Shown here piece after piece: positions 1 to 11,109 of a stretch of 64,000 bases of DNA; within the stretch, counting starts at the first letter, position 1, and every line of letters begins with the position of its first letter. The notes beneath the pieces are model-generated. The model had not been told where the DNA came from and did no database searches. It saw only the letters and a list, made by a program, of their open reading frames with translations. Position numbers and translations under genes: made by a program. The DNA is taken from the NCBI GenBank assembly GCA_002794775.1, contig NBAY01000029.1:248001-312000 (forward strand). The letters are read 5' to 3'. This DNA comes from Porodaedalea pini. Taxonomy: Eukaryota; Basidiomycota; Agaricomycetes; Hymenochaetales; Hymenochaetaceae.

Positions 1-3000
1 ATCGTCAAAGAAAAAATCACGACCGATGTGGTCCGCTTGGGCGGAAGATCTGCAGACGAGACCATCAAGAGGTACTCGATTGAGGAGCTCGAGAGGGCAT
101 TAGGGCGCTCTTATCTTGACCGCGCCATGAAAAGCGAATACAGGACGATAAAGGAAACCGAAGAAGAGATCATGAAGCTACTGAATCATGTTATCGGGAC
201 TTATATTCCACCCCAAATTCTACTCAACCATCTTAGCATTCCTTACCCGGACCACGTCATGCTTCTCGAAGAAGCACCGGCTTGGATTCTTCAACTTCAC
301 TCCTTGTACAATATCTCCGACGAAGATAACAATGGCGACGAATGGGAACAAGCTGACAAGAAAGGGAAGCGCGAAACTCTAGACACCTCTCTCTATACTT
401 TTTGGAAGTCTGGAGGAGATCTGAGCTTCCTCCGTGATGCTCAGTTGAAAAAGAGCGCTCAAAAAGGGCCGTCCGTTGAAACCAATCGGTTTCATGGCCT
501 TCTTGATGACGCCGACGATGATGTCGACGAACGGGCATCGTTATCTTCCGAAAGAGAGGATGCGGCGTCGACGATCAAGGTGGACTCACAGCAGGCGACA
601 GTGCCTGGAACTTCAGAGGAGGGAAACCCTGCCTCACAGTATCTTCAGAGTCTTTCAGACCCGACAAACGTCGAAGCGTTCCTTCTATCGCACGGTGAAT
701 CAGAGATTCCGCAAGAACCAGTATCCGATCGGCCTGTAGAAGTGCTCCTTGAAGGTGATTCTTGTGATGTTTGGAGTTATTCAGCCTCAGAGAGAACTCG
801 GCTCGACGCTTATTGGGTGGCTGAGTATCGAGAGTCGGCTTATCGTTCGCAGGAGCAACGTTTCGAGGACCTTGTTCAGAGACATTCGGAACTCCGAGAA
901 AGGCAGCGTAATAGGGACGAAGAGGTACATTATTCAATCCTTCTTATTTGCCCACTATAATGGTTCAATTGATAGATCCGGCTCAATATTATGCGCAACC
1001 GAAAATTGATTGGCTGTACAACGACAGGTATGTGCGTTTCGTTAGTGGAACTTTGTCACGTGTTAATGATACTTTGTAGGAGCCGCTAAGCTGATATCTT
1101 TGCTCAAGGTTCGTAGTTGTTCGGTCTTGACTCACGTTTCTTAAATCTGAATCATGATCTTTCAAGGGGTTCGGTCCTCGAGTAATGCTTGTGGAAGAAG
1201 CTGGCCAAGTGCTAGAATCTCATGTCCTTGCAAGTCTGGTCGATTCCGTCGACCATCTTATCCTCATCGGCGACCCGCTCCAACTGCGACCAGCTCTGAA
1301 TAACTATGGTTCGAGCTTCTTGGTTCTTCACGCCTCAGGTGCCCTGTCTGAGCTTTCTCTTCATCAGGACTGTCAATGGACAACCCGCAAGGAAAGGAGC
1401 TGTACCGATTCGACATGTCGCTAATGGAAAGACTTTCGTCGAGTGGATTTCCTATGTCGCAGCTTCATGTCCAGAGGCGCATGCGCCCTAGCATATCATC
1501 CCTGATTCGGTAGGCATGATTTGAACTCTGTTCCACCTCTCGTAGATCTCACGCATATCATACCAGGGATACATTGTACCCTAAACTTAACGACCATGAG
1601 TGTGTTCTAAAATACGATCATGTCCGAGGCATGGATAAAGATGTATTTTTCCTTACACATGGAAACCAAGAACATGGTGGAGGCGACGACTCCATCTCTA
1701 AGCATAACCCATACGAGGTACTACTTATCATGCTTCCCTCCGTATTGTTACTGAAGTTCGCTGACTGGTCAAAGGCGGCTATGATCAAGGATCTCATCAA
1801 ATACTTGCTCCGGTGATAATATATTTCGAGATGGGTTTTCGGAAATTATATCTAACTCGACATCAATATTATTTTCCCTGACAGCCAAGGATGCTACTCA
1901 GCTGATGGGAGCATCGTCGTTCTCTGTGCTTACCTCGGCCAGCTCGCTAAGGTCAGGGATGCATTAAAGGGGGAGATGACAGTTGTCATAGACGAGCGTG
2001 ACCAGGACGCCCTAGCAGAGCATGAAGGGGAGACTGGCGTGGATGGTGAAGTCTCCATAGAACGAGTTCATGTTAGTCAGAGGGTAAGTTTCCACCCTTC
2101 TAAATCACATGGGATGTCTTATCTTATGTCTGCATTGCTACAGGTCCGAATACGGTCTGTGGATAACTATCAAGGGGAGGAAGCTGACGTGAGTGGGCTT
2201 TAGTACGCACCTCGGGCGTTCTTATTGAGAATATCAGGTTGTCATTCTATCTCTCGTGAGAAATTCTGGCGAGGGTCATGAAAGTAACGAGCATGATATC
2301 ATTACCCGTCGTTCGCATCCAAAGATCGGCTTTCTCAAGGTCTGTAAAATTACCCTTTGGTCACAACTTTAATCCTTAAGCCGTTAATTCCACGATAGTC
2401 TAAAAACAGGACGAATGGTAAGTCGCTCTATTTTCGTGTTGGCTTCGTAGGAATCTGACAACTCTACTTGCCCAGTCGCACTTTCGCGTGCTCGACAGGG
2501 GCTTTACATACTCGGGAATGCCTCTGATTTTGCCTCGCAACGTACGATGTGGTCTTCAGTTATCTCTCAACTAGAGAAAAAAAACGCTGTCGGAGAGGCA
2601 ATTCCGATCAAATGTCACAGACACCCCAACGACGTCAGGTACATCTCAAAACCGGGAGAGCTACCAAAAGTTTCCCCAGACGGTCTGTCATCCGCCTCTT
2701 GACAGCTTGGCTTGGTCAAACTAATTCTTATATCAAGGGGGATGCTTGCTGAGTTGCAACGAGAGGTTATCGTGTGGTCATATTTGCCCCTATAAGGTAA
2801 GCTGAGTTCGAAAGATTGGTCAATCGAGTCTAAGTGTCGTTCGGGTAGTGTCATTCGGATGATGCAAATCATCGCAATATTTTCTGCACTCAACCATGCC
2901 CCAAACTGTGCCCCAAAGGTCATCCGTGCAGCAAGCAATGCGCAGAAGCTTGTGGAAAGTGCATTCATCCTATTCGTAACGTTAAATTGCCCTGCGGGCA

Positions 3001-5530
3001 CGTTCACGGAAGCGTTCCTTGGTAAGACATGCGCAATGCAACTTATTCATTATAGATTGATTCTGTCGCAGCTATCAAATGGATGACTTGTCGGAAGTCA
3101 GATGTATGGTGAAGGTTGAACGAGACCTTCCGACTTGCGAACACAGCGTACAGGTTTCTTGCAGCTTTGATGTTAAGGTGCACAAATGCCAAGCGCTCTG
3201 TGATGGCAACCTACCTTGCTGCGGGAAATCTTGCAAAGCAAAATGTCATGCTTGCCAGGAACCCCCCATAGATCCTGCTGTCCCCCGAGTTGTCCCCCGC
3301 ACACGGCATTGCTCGCACGAATGTGGCAGACCTCTTTTCTGCGAGCATTCATGTCGGGGCATCTGTGCTGCCGACCACAAATGTCTCAACGAGTGCCAGG
3401 AAAGATGTAGACAGTCGTGTGCTCATGCTCAGTGCCGACTGCCCTGTTCGAAGCCCTGTGCTCCCTGTCAGGAGGCTTGTACATGGTCAGTCCTGTTTGT
3501 TCTTGTCAAGTTCTTTGTACTAAAGTGACATCGCTGGTAGGAATTGTTCACATCATTCGTGCCCGGTGCCCTGTGGCTCGGTAAGAAACTCCGCATAGAC
3601 CTTTTTTAGAATACAGTCGTACTGATTGCAGTCCAGGTTTGTGCAAGGCTACCTTGCGACTTACGATGCGGTAACTCTCTCTCTTGTGGTCACCGATGTC
3701 CTTCTGGTAAGTAACGCCAGCTGTAAGAACGCAACGATGGACTTGAAACATAATATTACAGTGTGTGGAGAGAATTGCGCCGACCAGATATGTCTGGAAT
3801 GCTGTCCAAAGGATAATCTAGATGCGATAGCAGACTTCATCATGCAGAGACCTCTCAGTGAACTGGATCCATCGAAGGGAACAGTCGATGAGCTCATCAT
3901 CACGCTTCCTGGTTGCAAGCACGCGTTCACCGTAGAAACATTGGATGGACATTGCCAGCTGGACGAATATTACGAGCAGGATGATCAAGGGAGCTGGAAG
4001 AGCTTGAAGTCGCCTAAAACGGGTTATAAGCTTCCACCTACCTGCCCTACTTGCCGCCGTGCCATACGATCGCCTCGCTACGGGCGTGTTTACAAGCGTG
4101 CAGATCTCGACATTCTTGAGAGGAACGTCGCGTCTCACATGTCCAGATCTCTCCATACGGCTGCCGTTGAATTCAACTCCGTTGACAGGGTAACCCTTCG
4201 TGATGCTATAGGGGTCAGTACTACCACCATTCGTTACAAGGTGCCTGATATTTCGGAGAATGTTCTGAAATCTAAAGAGAAGGCCAAGATGAAGGTCCTT
4301 AACAGCGAAGAAGAGCTCCCCGTCGCATGGAATACCATCGACCCGGGAAAACATTTGCACGGCATCCAAGCCGAAGTTTCTCAGACGTGGACGAAGCAGA
4401 TAGGTCAGATCAAAGCTGCTTACCAGCGGGCTTTTGCAGCTGCGTCTACTCGTTCAGCGCATTTGAATGCTTGGGAATCTGCCTTCTCAAGCTTATATCG
4501 GCAAGAGATTGATGATATCGTTCAAGACCCTTCCACAGCACCCCGACATCCGACGGAGCATGCTATGCGTATGACGAGGATGAAGATAGGACAGTCGAAA
4601 CCTCTTGCGGATAAGCACTTTTGCGTTGAAGCCATCTGGCTCACGATCGACATACGCTTTCTTCTCGCAGATTTTGCTCAGGAATGGTTGAAACCTAGCC
4701 TTCCCTATCCAGACAATTTCCCGTCGTTCAAAGCCGCCTGGTCGAGATTCATCACCTTCATTCTCAGTACATGTGAACGAGATGCTAACGTCGCTCTGCG
4801 CATCGCCGAGGCGTCCGAAAGTCGGAAACAGACCCTTCGCTCCAAGTTGCTTGTTCTCAACGCCAAATTGGAAGCTTTCAAATTCGACTTCCGCTTGATC
4901 CGAGAAGCGGCGATTACCACCGCTACTCGCGAACAACTCATCGAACGAGTCCACGCGGAGTTAGAAAATGTTAAGATGGCAGTGGTTTTGGAGAATGCAC
5001 TTCATCGCAGATCGAGAGGTACTGGAATGGCGGATGCCGACTTCAGAAGTCTCTTCTCGGAGCCTGCAGACGCTGTACAGACGGAGTGGGGAGACCTCGA
5101 ACTCGCAATCCACACAGGCTCAGTCTATAATCCCGTTTCTTACGAGGAGAAGCAGCAAGTCGTGGCCGCCTTGATGACTGGCTGGGATTTCAGTAAGTTA
5201 GCACGACAATGTATTGCTTTGTCCTGCATTAATGATATTCTCCTCTCTAGCGCACTCGGGTCACTTTTATCAGTGTTCCAATGGACATAGTTTTGTCATA
5301 GGAGAGGTACGTTTCATCAGCCTCAATGCCTTTTTCACGACTCGGTTCTCATGATTACCGATTCATCTCAGTGCGGAGGAGCTATGGAGACTGCTCGATG
5401 CCCTGAGTGTTATGAACTTATTGGCGGTTCAGACCATAACCTCGTCTCAACAAACAGACATGACACCGAACTCGAAGGAATTGCTCGTGCTAACGGTGCT
5501 CAAGCGAGCCCGTGGCCGTGGGCTCGATAA
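1..5530 (+). CDS. ZNFX1/Hrr1-like NFX1-type zinc-finger SF1 helicase, 5' end outside the window
   Basis: Spliced from 20 exons I could join in frame: 1-924, 976-1027, 1080-1108, 1167-1308, 1368-1509, 1567-1717, 1775-1812, 1885-2083, 2144-2188, 2238-2339, 2399-2417, 2476-2682, 2738-2796, 2849-3021, 3072-3485, 3541-3580, 3637-3706, 3762-5192, 5251-5306, 5372-5530. Helicase motifs seen: GCTTTGAAKL, the Walker-B-like VMLVEEAGQVLE, GDPLQLRP, QLHVQRRMRPS, VDNYQGEEADVV and ALSRARQGLYILGN, as in UPF1-like SF1 enzymes. Cys/His arrays of NFX1 type follow (about 2738-3830), then a CPTCRRAIRSPRYGR knuckle near 4045. The end carries an RZ-type finger (HFYQCSNGHSF, then CGGAMETARCPEC). This order matches animal ZNFX1 and fission-yeast Hrr1, an RNAi-heterochromatin factor; the role here is inferred. 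Walker A lies upstream of the window. No frameshift seen. Confidence 0.93.
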
Positions 5531-5859
5531 TGTTCATGATAAGCTACTAGGAGCTCTGTTTCATTGTTCGCTCGTACGAGTTTTTCCACTGGCAATTCTC
5601 ATTCTACGTCATCAGCCAATGTCTATTTTCGACTCGGTTCCACTACATTCTACTTTGCACTCAATGATGCAGTACTTATGGTGTACTTCAGCGTCCGTAA
5701 TATATTCAAAGTTGTTCTGGTCTGAATCTAAAGAAAACAAAAACGGCCACGCGCAGGCCTGTCATTTGATCGAGCGGCCTTAGTCTCAGGCTAGGGAACA
5801 AGCAAGGAACAAAGTGAACGAACAATCCAGTCGCAGTTTTACATATGAAAAAGTTAAGA
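5531..5859. other. Gene-free spacer
   Basis: Sequence between the helicase stop codon and the 3' remains of the GH7 pseudogene on the other strand. The two are convergent, so this should hold both 3' ends. I see no repeat or conserved ORF. Confidence 0.5.
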
Positions 5860-6880
5860 AAAAGCCGAGCCAATGTCACCGAATTTGTTGTTTGAGAAGG
5901 ACCCCGAGGCGCGCAGGTGTTGCGACTCGGCGTTGTCGAGCACGCCCAAGAAAGTGGAACAACTACCACACGCGACGCCGGGGATAGAGGCGTCTGTAGC
6001 GGTGGGCTAGTCGCTGTCAAGTCACAAGATATTGGTTGCTTGGCCGTCTCCGAATCATCACCATCACAGTGCCCGTATCGATCACTTCGTCTACAGTCGA
6101 AAGCCACTCGTGGCCACGAAGGTGCTGGTGTTGTCGCCGGAAGTAGGGAGTAACGAAAATCGTCGGTGATAGAGCCATATGCGTCCATTCCTATGGTTTC
6201 TGAATGACATTGCCGTTCTGCACATATAAGTGGCGGATTTGGAAAAGCACGCCCGTAGTGGTGTTGTCGGCGGTAATGAACTGTGTAACGACGTGAGCTT
6301 AGAAGCAGTGTCGACCGTCAAGCCGGTACCGAGGAACGGCTGCTCATCCATGCGGAACGAGTTGAAGTCGAAGCTGTCCTTCTCGTATACTCCACCGTAT
6401 CGCTTGCCGCCGTCGTCGCAGCTGGTGCCAGAGCAGCGAGTCTGCCCCTGACTAGTGCAGACGTGAGGGGTGAGGGCCATCGCCATAGAGTCGGTCTTCC
6501 GGATGTTCATCTCATTGCAGCATGAGCCACACATGCTGGTTCCGCCGTTCACATCGTTGTCGAAAAGGGATCCCAGTCTCATATATGGGAAATAAGAATA
6601 CAGTCTTACAAATAGAAGCAAATGAAAGTGTACCTCGTCATTGATGAACTGGACATCGTGAGGTCGCTGGATATCGCAATAGTCAGTTCCGTATGCGGCG
6701 TCGGCATTGTTGCCCTCACACTTGGAGAGACCACCAGTTCGAATGGTAAAGCGTTGAGACCACAGGGAATGTCGGACATGTCGACGTCAAGAGTACACGA
6801 GAGTCTAACTTTGGTAATTGTCACACCCTCATTCGTATTTATTATCAATAGCACCAAAAGGTATGCGGGAGTACTAAAAG
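5860..6880 (-). pseudogene. Broken GH7 cellulase (cellobiohydrolase/endoglucanase family)
   Basis: Read on the minus strand, family GH7 blocks appear in the right order but in different frames: TLDVDMSDIPCGLN, then one frame over GGLSKCEGNNADAAYGTDYC with QRPHDVQFINDE, then CGSCCNEMNIRKTDS, TPHVCTSQGQTRCSG and [15 protein letters not shown]. These are followed out of frame by [19 protein letters not shown] and [16 protein letters not shown], then MDAYGSITDDF, DTGTVMVM and finally PGVACGSCSTFLGV with FSNNKFGDIGS. At least three frame changes and two stops interrupt it. In the GH7 catalytic region the usual E-x-D-x-x-E pattern reads EMNIRKTD, so two of the three acidic residues are lost. The N-terminal third and signal peptide were not found. 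GH7 enzymes are secreted and cut cellulose; this copy cannot encode one. Confident in family, less in exact ends. Confidence 0.85.
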
Positions 6881-6989
6881 ATGAAAGAGAGGCACAAAAA
6901 AAGTGACGGATTTGAAACAAACCTCCAGAAAAAGTAAACATAGAGTGAAAGGAGACGCAGTATACATTCTGTAGGACAAAATTGTGGAG

Positions 6990-8149
6990 ACTAAGCCTAG
7001 ACCGTACAGGATCAACAGGAAACAACTACCTATTTCTCAGGGCCCGCGGGCGGTCCGAACCCCGGGTAAGACATGGTACTCAAGGTCAAAGGAACCAGCT
7101 CTCTACCCCGAGCATCGTCGTAGATTGTTATCGCAACCACCAGGACGACGATGACAATAATGATCATCAGAGAGGATCACAAGAATCTGTTGACTCTGGA
7201 AACCGATTGCAGTCCCATTTGCGTATCCCACGCTCCCAACGAGGTAGGCACTCATGCGGTGTACAAATTGAGGCTGGAGGTAATGTTACATTGTTAGTGG
7301 GGGTCCGCAATTGACGCGCGTGCGTTCCCACGCACCTCCCAAGTGTCGGAGTGTCAAAAAAAGTGGTGCTCAAAATCTTCCCTTTTTGCCAGCTCCATAT
7401 CTTCCTCAACATGTAATTAAAAATCAAGAAAAAATCATAATATAGTATGAATTAAGTGGAATCACAAAATGTACAGAGGAATTTTTTACAACTACATTAT
7501 TTATAAAAATACAAAGGTTTCTTGGGCTAAACTAAGTGTACCTCAATGAATTATTTTTTTAGAGCAGATTCCTCTGTACAAAATGTAGAATAGTTCCTTC
7601 ACAGTAATTTTCATTAAGAAAGTTGGGCAGATAAATGAAGTGGTGAGGTGCAAGAGAACCTGGAAGAGGTGAAGTTCACCCAGAATCACTGTGTACATAG
7701 GCATTTTGACTATTTTTCTCATAGAAGATCAGCATCTTGACACGTCAACATGTCTCAACCTTCGTGCCTCACAGAATTATTTGTCTCATATAATGTGATT
7801 CTGTTAATCAATTTACATTCTGATGTATTTGAGCATTCAACCTGACTCCAATATGTAATATTAGTCAAATTCAAGCCACCTCCTGCATTCCATATTATTC
7901 TGCAATTTTCATAATCACTAAACACACTTTTGTTGCCACATGACTACTATATAAAGTAAGTATATGAGCTCTGACCCAAAAAAGGAGAGCACATGTGACT
8001 CACATCAATTGTGGACCCCCAATGTTAGACAGAGATTGCAGTGTGTATACGTAAGTCTGGCTGGATGTATCACCATTGACTGTAGGCTTTCCCACAGTCT
8101 TATTCAAAGCAGAGATCAATGAAAGGTCAATATAGATGCCTAGATCCCC
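6990..8149. other. Gene-free AT-rich stretch
   Basis: No recognisable coding region. It becomes AT-rich after about 7400. A short inverted repeat sharing TGTACAGAGGAAT sits at about 7469 and 7575. Possibly old repeat sequence leading into the inverted-repeat block. Confidence 0.4.
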
Positions 8150-8995
8150 AACCATTATAGTGATTAACCATTGCCTACATGCCGGCCAAGTCTTTCTCCC
8201 CTCACTTACACTACTCCTTTGACTCCCTTTACTGGCCGCCAAACATTACTATTGATACATTCACAATTGGCGGCCAACTCTTTATTATAATTCTTGGTAT
8301 GGACACGGTCGGACAGATGGATGTTGTATGAACTCGATCAGCACATGGCCAACCAACTCTCATGGGCACAGGTGGAAGGATTTAGGCGAGTAGGACAAGG
8401 ACATGGGATACAGTTGTGCAGTGGTAGGAGATGAGAGAGCAGATTGGGCACTATAACATCACTCTGTGACGATCAGCTGCATGATGTGCACAGGCCAATC
8501 ATCGACTCACCTTCACATCCATTCACGCAGACTCGGCCGAGTCTTGCACCGCTTTCTCTGCTTCAGTTTAGTATAAATTTGCAGTAGTTTGTAGATGGAA
8601 TGGCATAGATAGGGAGATATGAGACAAGTACAGAGATAGACAGTACCCCTCTACCTCCATACAGCAGCAATCTACTACATGCATTACTACACACTATTCG
8701 CCCGACTCTCACTCTGAAAACAGTATACACTGACTCTGTCACCAACTCTCAGAACCCCATCACCCAATCACCGAACACCCTCAGCCACTGTCACAAGTGC
8801 TGATTCTACCCGCCTGAGTCTTGGTCCAACTGGAATCCCGCATGTATCCATATTGCCGAGTCTTCATATCTCGAACCTTGCTCTACTTAGGTTGTCCCTC
8901 TCGATATACCGAGTCACCATAGTCCCCCTTGGGCCAAACACAAGTACTAGCCTGGATCGCCCTTCAGATTAGAAGAGTCTGCACCTCTACACTGT
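8150..8995 (+). repeat. Left copy of a ~850-base LTR-like inverted repeat
   Basis: Matches the reverse complement of 13490-14335 almost end to end, with roughly 85-90 percent identity by eye. Shared landmarks include GACTCGGCCGAGTC, a TATAAATTTGCAGTAG box and GAAGAGTCTGCACC. Many differences are CG in the right copy against TG or CA here. Size, internal TATA box and GC-rich upstream part suggest a solo LTR or a terminal repeat, but I could not fix ends or a target-site duplication. Confidence 0.7.
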
Positions 8996-9102
8996 CCTCA
9001 ACAATTTCAACTCTGAGATATTGGTGAGGCCATGTATAAACAAAGCAAAGGAACCATTGTTTGCCCCTGCACCCTTGGTAAGAATGAGAGGGTAGATACC
9101 TA

Positions 9103-10122
9103 TAGTTCAAATATAAATATGAAGCTACCATTGAATAAGATACATATAAACCAAAACACCATGGTGGATGTACCAAATGATACCACTATTGAGCCAGACT
9201 TCACAACAGATTCTAGATCCATGACTCCCTGCATGTCCTCCCCTCCCCTCCTCCCCCCTTCAAAAGCCCAGGTCACATTAGAAGAGGAAGAGCTACTCTT
9301 CTGCACCAATGTCGGCGCAACCCACTGACACTCAAAGTCATATAGTATGGCATCACTTCCATACATCATGTGATTGAAGTCAAGGAGGTACATATCACAC
9401 AGCAGCATCTCAAAAACAATGTTATTCCAAGAACTGCCATTGTCATGTTCTATACCCTATACCATGATTGAGTCAGAAGAAACAATAAGGAGGACCATGG
9501 CACATACAAAATCTTGATAGAAGGCTTCAACCTGAGCCACATATTCAAAGTGAACAACCTCTTGTGCTAAATTGAATGTTGTAGACCTTGACAATTGCAT
9601 GCTTTCATTTGAAAACGGATGGAAGACAGTGCTAGACTCATCTCCAGATTGCATTAAATTGGCACAAAGGGCACCAATTGTAAGGTTTGTTGGTGAGCAT
9701 ACATCAACAGTTGTAATGGTAATTGCATTAGGCACAAGGGAGTTAAGTGCTACCTGTAGGAGCACTGTAAGAAACACTAATCTATACCGAAAAGTCACAC
9801 ATTTCCCAAATAAGTGTTTGGACTGCATTTTGCATTCCGAGACCAGTGTTGACATTATTTCTACATCCTGAACTGCTTTCCCTGGATGGTTCTCCTGCCA
9901 CTGGAGCATTTCATACCATTCTTTGGCATAGATTTCTTGAACAAAGTCCTTGATTGTCAATCCTGCAAACAGCTGCCAGAAATTTCCAGGAGCACCAATT
10001 CCAGAGCCCAGGGTCAAGGCTGACAATGTTGAGAATGAGCCAATATCAAGCTCAATAGTGCTGGTAAAAGCATAGATATGGACAGAGAGTGTAATTATAC
10101 CAAATGTGATCCACAGAGCCTC
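9103..10122 (-). pseudogene. Membrane-protein gene fragment, family not identified
   Basis: Minus-strand coding-like sequence in two pieces. The upstream piece (about 10122-9457) has hydrophobic segments around ITFGIITLSVHIYAF, RLVFLTVLLQVALNSLV and FVCAMVLLIVSS, separated by soluble loops. The downstream piece (about 9440-9103) reads SWNNIVFEMLLCDMYLL, DFNHMMYGSDAILYDFE, CQWVAP and ends in a hydrophobic tail. The likely intron between them (GTATAG..GGCAG) does not join the two frames cleanly, so I call it decayed. It sits inside the inverted-repeat block. The pattern looks like a multi-copy agaricomycete integral membrane protein; I cannot name a function. Confidence 0.45.
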
Positions 10123-10689
10123 TAGTCTAACAAATATAAAGAGTTGTCACAGATGCCTTGAAAACAGTTGAGGCCCTGGTTGTATGACAGTGCTTGCCTT
10201 CAGTATGACTGGTATCATGTCTGCACTCACACCTCTGTCAGCACTTTCTCTATCAACAAAATTGCATAACAAATCTATGAGTATCTGCTAGCATAAGGAA
10301 GCTAATTTCACTCATGTTATGGAGTCTTTGGTACATTTGTCTGTCTCAACAGGAAGGAAACCATTTCACACAAGGTTCAGAGCTGTAACTTGAACTAGTG
10401 GTACCAATAGCAGCATCAATAAGTGTACAAATGACTGTCTTCACATCCGCCTACATTGTTGAGGAGCTGGCGAACATGACACAACTGCTCTCAGAATGAG
10501 CTTGCAGCGTGACAGTGAGGACCTGAATAAGGATGAATTGGACCTGCTGCTTTGATAAGAGAGATGAGTATGAGAATGTATTAGAAAGGGAGAATGGCTC
10601 TAGATAAAGGTCTACCTTGCACTGGGATGAGAACTGGAGATACAGAGTGGAAGACAGGACATCCACTATTTGTTAGGTGAACATAGACT

Positions 10690-11060
10690 GAAAAGAAAGA
10701 AGATACAGGTGGTTCCAAAAAGTGTTCATCACCCCCATTTTTGGAATTGATTGACATGCCCAAATTCAGAAGGTAAACATGCCAATGAAAACCTTCATCA
10801 AGCATGTCATTTGTGTTATTCTTATTGTTTTTATTGCACTTTTTGCATTGCCTCAATGCCTGTGCACAAGATGTTGTCATTTTTACAGTGTGTATGCAAA
10901 CTTGAGGAACAGGGAACTGTGCATACTATTCTGGCCTGGTTTTGTGTGAAGGACAAGACGGATGACGTGTATCTTGACCTTCCACATTTGGGTATATTGA
11001 TCGATTCCGAAAATGGGGGTGACAAACACTTGTTGGAACCACCTGTAGCTGCTGCACCTG
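10690..11060. repeat. Opposed copies of a small coding-like motif
   Basis: The minus strand near 10690-10780 reads SINSKNGGDEHFLEPPVSS and the plus strand near 10970-11060 reads LIDSENGGDKHLLEPPVAA. The two face each other about 200 bases apart. Protein-level similarity exceeds chance, with conserved GGD and LEPPV. Probably an inverted duplication of one exon from an unknown gene. Confidence 0.55.
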
Positions 11061-11109
11061 TAGTGCATGTTCAGAATAAGATTCCTACCTTAACACAGCT
11101 AGCTTGACA

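Noticed and set aside
7469..7595. Short inverted repeat with TGTACAGAGGAAT as a mobile element
   Set aside because: Only about 13 bases match and there is no target duplication; AT-rich context makes chance likely.
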